This document shows, piece by piece, positions 56,040 through 64,000 of a stretch of DNA of 64,000 nucleotides. This DNA comes from Magicicada septendecula (taxonomy: Eukaryota > Arthropoda > Insecta > Hemiptera > Cicadidae). The stretch is from NCBI GenBank assembly GCA_034769895.1, contig CM068368.1:337923076-337987075 (forward strand), read 5' to 3'. The position numbers and the translations under genes were made by a program. How positions within the stretch are numbered: the stretch's first letter is position 1; every line of letters begins with the position of its first letter. The notes beneath the pieces are model-generated. The model searched no databases. It saw only the letters and a program-made list of their open reading frames with translations, and was not told where the DNA came from.

Positions 56040-58913
56040 TGTAATAAAACGAGATCTTACCGATTTAAAACTGATTTATAAAATATTTAAATGGTAGTAT
56101 TTGAAGTTATAAGTGTGTTTACAATTGAAAATTAAAGTTACAAGTTATGATGAATCGAAAAAAATAATTATAATTGTTTTAAAAGAACTCCTTTAGATAA
56201 AAATAAAATAATTGCAGTAATGTTGTTTGAAGAATAACGTTGCTTAATTCAATAAATAAAGCGTACTAGCTGGTTGCTTGATGAAGGTAGCCGTCGCGTT
56301 GATTCTGGCAGCGAAACTCCTCTTCCAGGTTGAAAGTCGTCTAAGTACGTAAAGTCTAGTCACGTCTGGACAATAAAATTAATAAAATACACTTCCACGT
56401 ACCTGGTCGTGATTCTGGAAGTTCCGAAGTTCACCTCTTTAATAAATTAATAAGCTGCCAAGACGGTTTACAAAACCAGCTTACTTTATTTACAAGGTTA
56501 GGTCACCTTGTTTAATAATGGGCGCCACACAGGTTTATTTCGGGAAAATCCCGTGTAAAACCCATTAATAGAATCAAATAATTATTTAAAAAAAAAAAAC
56601 TGAAATAGTGTTTATTGCCCTTATGGCAATTCAAATTCAACAACGTATGGTTGCAACTAAGAGTTACTCTGATTATTTTAAATGAATTATTTATTTATTT
56701 TTTGAAATAAATTAAGTCAAGTTATGCTGCTAATAACTGGGTTTTATTTGTACCCTTGATAATGAATTCAAACAAACATAATTAAGAAAATACATTGATA
56801 TACAATTGTAATTAGTTCATTCACTTACCCTATTACGCTAGCTCAGAGCATAAACAACAGTTCTGGTTATGTCCAGATAAGCTTTACTTTAAACATTAAA
56901 TTTATTTATATCTCGGGCGTAAATTCTTTGAAACACAAGAAAGAATGCTCATGCCTACACAACAGTTAATTATTTTATGAAATAATATTGACTAGTAATG
57001 CCTTGTTGTTTACTAACAAAAAATCAAACCTATTTAGGTTAGGCGTTCGTCACGCTTGCTTAATTATTCACAAAAGTTATATAGTGAGACCACTTAAGAC
57101 TAACATCATTCTTAAACAGGATTGACAAATCCACTAAATAAATTCAGACATTGTGTAACACAGAAAATGTTTTGGTGTTATGCGTCAGTACAAATTTTGT
57201 TTACAAAATATATAGGTTAGTGCACTCAGAGTAATGGAATAAATTGTCACGCTGTTACCTCTGTATTTTAATCTTTTCGATTAAAATTTAATTACACTCT
57301 CCAAGGATCGGATTATAATGACCCTGGCTTTACACTACACACGCACTTGAACAGAGAATATTGGTCCGCTTCTGACTAAAAAGGACCTTGTTTAATACTA
57401 TTTAATTATTTTCTCCTCTTCGATGTATCCCGCACTAAATAAAATAAATACTTCACATCGATGCACTGATTCTGTGTAGACTGTCTAGTAGTTACTTTTT
57501 GTTGCCGAAATGATTCAGTGGACGCACTATTACATAAAGCTATCAGTTAATAAAAATTTTGATCTGTCGAGCGGCACCGTCTTGCTCGTGATGAATGTCA
57601 AAAGTGTCTAACGGTAATTATCTGCATTCCTTTATATACCCTCTGTTTTGATACAGCTTAGGCGGTTGTTTCATTTAGTAAACTATTTTCTGATTGGCTT
57701 AACCAGACGTTACGAAAATGACGCTTTGTTTTCCAACTGTCACTAACGGTTTTTTTTGCTAAGATGATTGACAGCTATCGTTGTTGTTGTTATTAATAAA
57801 CAGATTTCTTGCTTTCTATTTTCAAATGATGCTAACGCATGTCACGCACTTATTATAGTTGCGATCGGGGTTGTATCGCTATCAAATTAAAGGATATTTT
57901 TTACTCTTTCATTTGATATAGTTTGACACTGGTTTATTTACACTTTCACTGACATATTTTAATAAATAATGTTCAGGTATATGGCTTCGCGCTGTCGTCT
58001 GCTAACGAAGCCGACTATGATTCTCTCTTATCAATACATTATTTGTGTTCCACATCGCATTTTCACTTAAACGTCTGTGTTGGAACACTAACATATCCGT
58101 CTTTATACTTATTTAACGAATATAATGATTAAATCTTAACTTATTGATGTAATACATTGCTATGAACTATCCTTACTTCCTAATGACATTTTGGTTTACA
58201 CTATTTTGCTCTATGCTATTCATTAATAATTGAGTTATTACTTGTATAATATATTAACAATGCTTATTGCTACGTTTGGTATAAAGATTGTTCAGCGAAT
58301 GTGATTTACTCGTAGTACTTTCTACTTATCACCTTACTGACAATTGTTCGTTTTAGGCGTTGCCTAGGCATACCGTTTGCATCGGATTTATGCCTTAATA
58401 ATGTTTATTAGTCACATTTGGTACCTTGGTGAGGTAACTTACTTATATAAGGTTCCCTCTTACAATTATTTTTACTTATTATGATTACATTTGAGATTGT
58501 AATACAGTTTCAATTTTATTGTGGCCATAGCTAATCTTAGTCCTAGGCATTAATAGTTACTAGTCATATTTGATTTATTCTCAGCCCAATACTGCTGCTG
58601 ATATATTATTATCCGGGTCGTTATTTAATTATTTTTATTAACATGTCAAATTACATTCAAGTTATTCACTGACTCGCTTGGCAGCTTAAAGTGAATTTAA
58701 TTTGTCCATTAGTTTGTGTCAGTTATAGTATTGGTTGTAGTGTCAAGCAGTGTCTTGTTTACTGCTTCTTGTGGCACTTCTTCTTCTTTCTTCTTCAATG
58801 GTTCCTTCCTTCCTTGCTACTTTTATCATCATATTATCTACTTACATTCCCTTCATGTATTTATTAATTCTATGGGCATATGTCTAGGTTATGTAACACC
58901 TGGTCATGTTACA
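56040..58913 (-). repeat. 5' LTR of element IV (long form)
   Basis: 2874 bp, same ends as 50700-52288. The extra 56508-57791 segment holds minus-strand CCAAT (57693-57697) followed 55 bp on by TATATAAAGG (57630-57639), a plausible promoter. Confidence 0.9.
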
Positions 58914-58959
58914 ATATATATAAGGGAAGTAGGTATTTTAATTTTGTTGTAGTAAGAAC

Positions 58960-61900
58960 TTGATAATGGTTGCAAAACCGAAAGGGCTCGTTCAAGGGAA
59001 AATTGTACATAGCAGAGAAGTAACAAAATACGACAAAGTTGTTATGAAGGCTGCTAACACAGATAAAATAGCTGACAGAGAGAAATTGCATTCCATAAAT
59101 ACCTCTATGGAAGGGAGTTTTCACTACGCACCGACCATGCCGCCCTCGCATGGCTCTTGAGATTTAAAAATCCAGAAGTGCAGTTGGCAAGGTGGCTTGA
59201 ACGTCTACAAGAGTACCACTTCAAGGTACAACATCGACGGGGGCGCCTGCATGGTAATGTAGATGGCTTATCACGAAGACTATGCCCGGAAGACTGCCAA
59301 CATTGCCATATAAAGGAAGAACAAAATGTGAGCGAACATGTTTAAGCCATCACTGTAAAACTGTACATAGCAGAGAAGCAACAAAATACGACAAAATTTC
59401 TCTCCGACTTAGAAAGAATCTTGCTGTAATACGCTATTACTCGTTCTTCACCATTTTCAACGTGAGACAGAATTGCTCCTAGACCAGTATTGCTTGCATC
59501 TATGTCTACGATGTACTTCCCTTCAGAATCTGGAAAAGCGAGAATTGGCTGCAAACATAATACAATTTTCAAAGTCCTAAATGCTTGATCACGCTCTCTT
59601 GATCACTGGAAGTTTTGTTTATTTTCCATTAGCTCATGTAGTGGTTTAGCAATTGTAGCGAAGCCATTCACAAAACGTCTGTAATATAAGCATACCCCTG
59701 GAAACTCCGAACTTCATGTTTACTCTTCTGAACTGCCCAGTCTCTTACAGTGTCTACTTTATTAGGATCCATGTTAACACCGGATGGCCCAGATACTGTA
59801 CTTCCTTCTGGAATAGAGAACACTTCTTCAGGCTCAGCTTCAGTTGGGCACCATGAATTCTAGTTAGAATCTCCTTAAGGTTTTCCAAATGGTCTTTGAA
59901 AGTCTTCCCGATGACTTTGACATCGTCTAAATAAACAAGGCAAGTTTTCCATGTCAGGCCTTGGAGTACCAGATCCAGCAATCTTTCGAATGTTGCCGGT
60001 GCATTTCAGAGTCCAAATGACATGACGTTAAATTGGAATAAGCCACTCTGGGCCGAGAAAGCGATCTTTTCCTTGTCTTCTGGATGAAGACCCACTTGCC
60101 AGTATCCACTCTTTAGGTCCAATGTGGAAAACCACTGTGCTCCAGACAACGTGTCGAGTGTTTCGTCAATGTGAGGTAATGGATAGCAATCTTTCTTTGT
60201 CACGTCATTCAACCTCCGGTAGTCTACACAGAAACGCAATCCACCATCCTTCTTCGCTACCAGCACTACCAGAGAAGACCAAGTACTTGACAAAGGCTCG
60301 ATTATTTCCTCTGTCAACATGTTCTGTTCTAAACGAGACATTTCCTCTTGCTTAGATGATGGAAGCCTTCGAGGAGGTTAGCGTATCGGTGTTGCGTCCC
60401 TGGCATTGATGCGATGTTGTACAACAGCGGTTTTTTCCAGTGACTGGCTCTGAACTGCAAAAGAGTCTTTAAATTTATGTAAAAACCATCTGAGTTCTTT
60501 TACCTCACCACTTGAGAGGTCGTTAGATCTGTTCAGTAATTCCTGCAGTTCCTCTGGTAATTCAGAAGTGTCCATAGTACTGCATATTTGTTGCGTTATT
60601 CCGGCTACCCAGGCCACAGGAGTCAATTTGCCTAGGAGCGTATTGCTTTATAAAGTGACAGCTTGATCCAGAATATTTGCCACTCTAATAGGTACATTTC
60701 CGGTTTCGTGAGGTTTTACTAAACTTCTGGCAATTAGTATGCCAGGTGTGCTGACTACCTGGGGTTATAATATAGAGTACTGGCTACCCCTATAATCTAC
60801 CTCAGTTCTAACCATGATGATCTTCTCGGAGTTTGGCGGAACAGTTACGTCCACTTGATTTATCACGTCCATCGATTTTTCTGATGTATTCATTGTGGAG
60901 AGCATTGTCTCTTCTTTTCCGATTCTCAAGACATTGTTTTTGAAGTCGACTATAAATCCATATGCGTTCATAACGTCCACACCAAGAATTGCTTCATCCA
61001 CGATGTCTCCAGCTACTACTTAATGATCAAACTCAGGTCGACCGAGGCGTAGGTGTATCTCCACTTTTCCAAACACTTTTACAGGCCATCCAGTGTTACA
61101 GTTACAGTTACGTTACAGTTCGCAAGTTGCAAGAGCACCTGATTGGCTTGAGAGTTTTCACCACATTGGGGGTCACAATGGAAACTGTTGTGCCTGTGTC
61201 AACTGTAATCGAGATTGGTTTTCCTTGAACGAATCCAGTAACCAACAAGTTTCCGCTATTTTTCTGAAGTGTAGAAATTGCGTATTGTCTAGGGGCTTTG
61301 TTCCTCCAGTTAGTCAGCACACGTCCCATTGTACCGACTACTGGTCATTTCCCAGCTGCTGAGCTCTAACCTGACAATCTCATTGTAGATGTCCAGGTTT
61401 CCACTTCAGTCTTCCATCCTTTCTTACTTTATTCTGTGGCGCTGCTCATTGAGTGTCTGTTCCTTGCTCTTCTTCTTCATAGTCTGTGCCATTGCGATCT
61501 TTTAGCACGCACTTTATGAGTTGACCAACCAGACGCTGACTTGGCGGCCTCAAATTGGAAAGCATGTACCAGGGTGTCTGCACTATTCGTAACACATGCT
61601 GTAGTTCATTGTCTGAGACACCATCAGTAAATGTCTGCATCGCAAACCTTGTTTGAAAATCTTCTGGTGCTTCAGGATAGGCCAGTCTAATTAGTCTGTC
61701 GATACTTGCTTCAAACTCTGGATGACTCTCCTCAGAATACTGTCACCTTGCTCTCAACTGAGAGCAGTACACATCTCGCAAATGTTTGTCACCATACCGT
61801 AATTCTAGAGCTTTTACCAATTTGGCATAGGTGTTCTGGCTGTCAGGTGGCAGTTTCTGTAGTAGCTCTGCGGCAGGTCCTTTTAAAGCGAGACCAAGTG

Positions 61901-62690
61901 AAACTGCCTTTTCTTTCTCTGTCCAATTATTTGCGCATGCAGCAGCTTCAAATTGGCGTAGATACGTCGCCCAGTGACTGCGTCTGTCAAAGGTTGGAGC
62001 CTTGACATAAACTGTCCCTACTGCAGGCAAAATGACTTTCTCTGTGGTCTTTTCTGTCTTTATCATTGGTACAGTATGTCCAGAAATTTTTGTTGGTTGT
62101 GGCTTCATGAACTGCTAGACTTCAATTTTAATTTGTTCTCTTATGTTTGTAATTGAGTCTTTTACTACAGATATTTTTTCTGACATTGTTTGTTCTATAT
62201 TTGATACAGATTTTTTGACTGTAGACAATCTTACCTCTTGACCATTCAGATCACAGCATAATTCCCCTAAGTCACCATGTAGGAGACCCAACTCTGCAGT
62301 AGTATGTTCTTGCAATTGTTTTTGCATAGCTTCAAAAAGAGCTTCCGTTTTATCTGCTTCCTGCTTACATTCTTCTGCCTGTTGTCCTTCTGACTCGAGC
62401 AACAGTGCATTTTGTCTTTCTTCTGTTTCCAGCATTAGTGCTTTCTGACATTCTTTTGCCTCTTCTCTTTCCTGCCTGCGTTTTTCATCCTGTCGTTTTT
62501 TGTTTATCTTTTTTCATCCTAGTCTCTTACAATAAATCAAATAAATATTGTTCACACACAATAATAATGTCAACTAATAGAGTTTTGCACAATTATAAAA
62601 CACATAACACTTCGCCACAATACTTCGAACCGCTCTGGTATTCCACTTAAACTGAATCACCACTTAAGTAAATCACCACTTAAACCATAG
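58960..62690 (-). mobile_element. Ty3/gypsy LTR retrotransposon fossil, copy B
   Basis: Same family as copy A. Minus-strand parts from right to left are partial LTR (62520-62690), gag-like region (62.44-61.45 kb, coiled coil then FEAAACANNW and LRDVYCSQLRAR), protease (61.33-60.77 kb, ILGVDVMNAYGFIVDF), and reverse transcriptase (60.34-59.75 kb, with DYRRLNDVTKKDCYPLP and VYLDDVKVIG). The start of RNase H follows (59.57-59.34 kb). The rest of RNase H (LRTDHAALAWLLRFKNPE) lies on the opposite strand at 59.08-59.35 kb, so the copy is rearranged. It is broken in many places and old. Confidence 0.9.
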
Positions 62691-62987
62691 CCAAGAAACA
62701 GAATGCAGAATGTTGTGTAATGGCATAAGAAAATAGTATTATAGGTTATATAGTAAGTGAGCCTCCAGGTGGTCTAGTGAAATAGTTGCCTTACCCACTA
62801 AAAACAAACCTAAAAACCTTAATAACTCCGGAGACCAGCCTGGAACTGTTTGAACCTACTGCAAACAAAATAGCAAACATATCACACTGTTTATTTACAC
62901 GTTTCCACTTTTTTTTCGTTTGGACGGTCCAGGTAAAGAGAAGTCTGTGGTGGATGTCTCTGGTGGAGATAAGTCATGATTCTCCAT
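62691..62987. other. short non-coding gap
   Basis: Nothing recognised between gypsy copy B and the stop codon of the minus-strand frame. Confidence 0.5.
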
Positions 62988-64000
62988 TCACTCGATGATA
63001 CCCAGAGCGTTGTCGTCCTCGTCATCGCTGTCAAAGACTTCTGGAACATTGGCACATGACTGACCGTTGCAGTGCTTGCAGATTGGAGAACATTTCAGTC
63101 CTGCTTTTTTGCAGCTGCAAGCACCACTGCACCCTTTCTTACAGGTGCATGAAATGAATTTGAGCAAGGATTGTGGAGCCGGATCCTTTGTAGTCGTAAT
63201 AGGGGTGAGGCCCTGACTGCTACGCATCCAGCCCCATTTCACAGGATTTTTTTCTACTCCCAACCACATTTGGACTTGGTGGTAAGTCCTGAGAGAATGA
63301 TATCGGGCAGCATCTCTTGTTGGTGGCAGTCGTGCTAAACTTGATTTATTCTTCGTCACTGATTTGACGAAGTTGTGATAATGCAACTCGTCGAGCGTTT
63401 GGGTCTCCATGTCTCCACCGTACAAAGTAACGAGGAATCGTTCTCCCACCTCAGCTATCTTCTCAGTGCAAGTGTCTGGCTGTGAAAAAACTGAGACCAT
63501 TTGTTGCAACTTTGGGGACTTATCGAGGGCAGAACAGAATTTATTCTTCCTATGGCCATACAGGGCAGAGGTGGTGTCGCAACCACTGAAGGCATGGAGG
63601 AAAATAATTGCATCCTGTGAACTGTGTTTGAATGAAGTAGTGGAGTACAGTACCTCTGCAAGTTCACCTTTCCCAGATTTCTGGAAATGAATGTTTTCCA
63701 CTCCGGAAGCCAAACTTGTGAGTAGAACCAGGAGATCTATGTCCTCCTACGATAACGACGTGGTCAAAAAAAGAGGCCTTAGAAATTGCTGTCGTCACAA
63801 TTTCCACATCAGCATCTTCTGTAGCCTGTTTTACCTTGAAATCATGTTTTTCCAGTTTAAGTTTAAGGAGGGCAATGAGATTTATCTTGTTTTTCTCATT
63901 AGCAAGAAATTTGTCTTGGGGAACCATGACAACTGTCAATTCATTAAATACTATGTCAGCGGAACTTTGAGTTGTTGACCGACGCTGTCTTTCTGCACTC
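62988..64000 (-). pseudogene. PIN-like nuclease plus Tesmin/TSO1 CXC protein, partial
   Basis: It reads in from the right edge. FLANEKNKINLIALLKLKLE, then QATEDADVEIVTTA (acidic EDAD), then a GEDIDLLVLL motif make a PIN/FEN1-like nuclease core. FLHAFSGCDTTSALYGHRK follows, the hallmark of a large, poorly described arthropod family. The C-terminus has a cysteine-rich CXC domain (CTCKKGCSGACSC, KAGLKCSPICKHC) and an acidic tail ending ALGIIE. One extra base near 63.73 kb shifts the frame between VVIVG and EDIDLL, so this copy is probably dead or carries a sequence error. The N-terminus lies outside the window. Whether it is a host gene or carried by a transposon is unclear. Confidence 0.75.

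Larger units (their letters stand above)
50700..58913 (-). mobile_element. pol-less LTR element IV (50.7-58.9 kb)
   Basis: Long terminal direct repeats at 50700-52288 and 56040-58913 are flanked by ATAT (50696-50699, 58914-58917). Shared parts of the LTRs look more than 99% identical, making this the youngest element here. The minus-strand order is 5' LTR, primer site (TGGTGACCAGCAACGTGGGG), a 530-codon coiled-coil ORF, 2 kb of AT-rich non-coding DNA, hairpin, polypurine tract (GAGAGGGGAGTATA) and 3' LTR. The interior is only 3.75 kb with no pol. The ORF looks whole. Confidence 0.93.

Overview
The window is arthropod, most likely insect, nuclear DNA. It is AT-rich, has large introns with canonical GT/AG junctions, and is packed with old mobile elements. 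The one clear host gene is a MAP kinase kinase of the MKK7/hemipterous (hep) type on the + strand. Five exons are visible (11514-11741, 16021-16200, 16861-17084, 26172-26330, 34819-35034). They join in phase and encode most of the kinase domain from just after the beta-3 lysine, the docking region behind it, and the start of a Pro/Ser-rich tail. The first exons lie left of, or unseen in, the window, and the last ones lie right of 35034. The species cannot be named from the sequence.

Layout. 1-3808: Ty3/gypsy fossil (minus) with a Tc1-like DNA element inserted in it. 4933-10030: long Tigger/pogo transposon that probably contains a solo LTR. 13494-15.3k: second Tigger fossil. 16.4k, 19.1k and 27.8k: inverted-repeat units carrying hammerhead-ribozyme-like cores. 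17427-19025: mariner-type element with long terminal inverted repeats. 19581-23453: first of four related LTR elements without visible pol. 24.9-25.8k: Helentron-type helicase/endonuclease remnant and a Penelope tail. 29592-33098: second pol-less LTR element. 33.2-34.4k: LINE RT remnant and Penelope GIY-YIG fragment. 35.6-37.9k: LTR and leader debris. 38075-46264: third pol-less LTR element, holding a tRNA-derived SINE. 47.5-50.3k: direct repeats, a solo LTR and a Penelope RT fragment. 50700-58913: fourth pol-less LTR element, with long LTRs and a 530-aa coiled-coil ORF. 58.9-62.7k: second gypsy fossil. 62988-64000: a PIN-like nuclease/CXC protein (minus), partial.

The most interesting content is the set of four LTR elements (19581-23453, 29592-33098, 38075-46264, 50700-58913). 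Each has a 4-bp target duplication and long LTRs. Three show a gag-like or coiled-coil protein (the 29592 element keeps none), and no reverse transcriptase or integrase is recognisable in any. Two carry a conserved 55-63-residue signal-peptide-like small ORF, and a third keeps its last residues. Two share an RNA-structured block whose stems vary in sequence but keep pairing. Three have a hairpin directly next to the polypurine tract, one of them with a UUCG loop. Separately, Penelope-related units carry hammerhead-like cores whose short stem I changes from copy to copy while staying complementary. All LTR elements whose orientation can be read lie antisense to hep.
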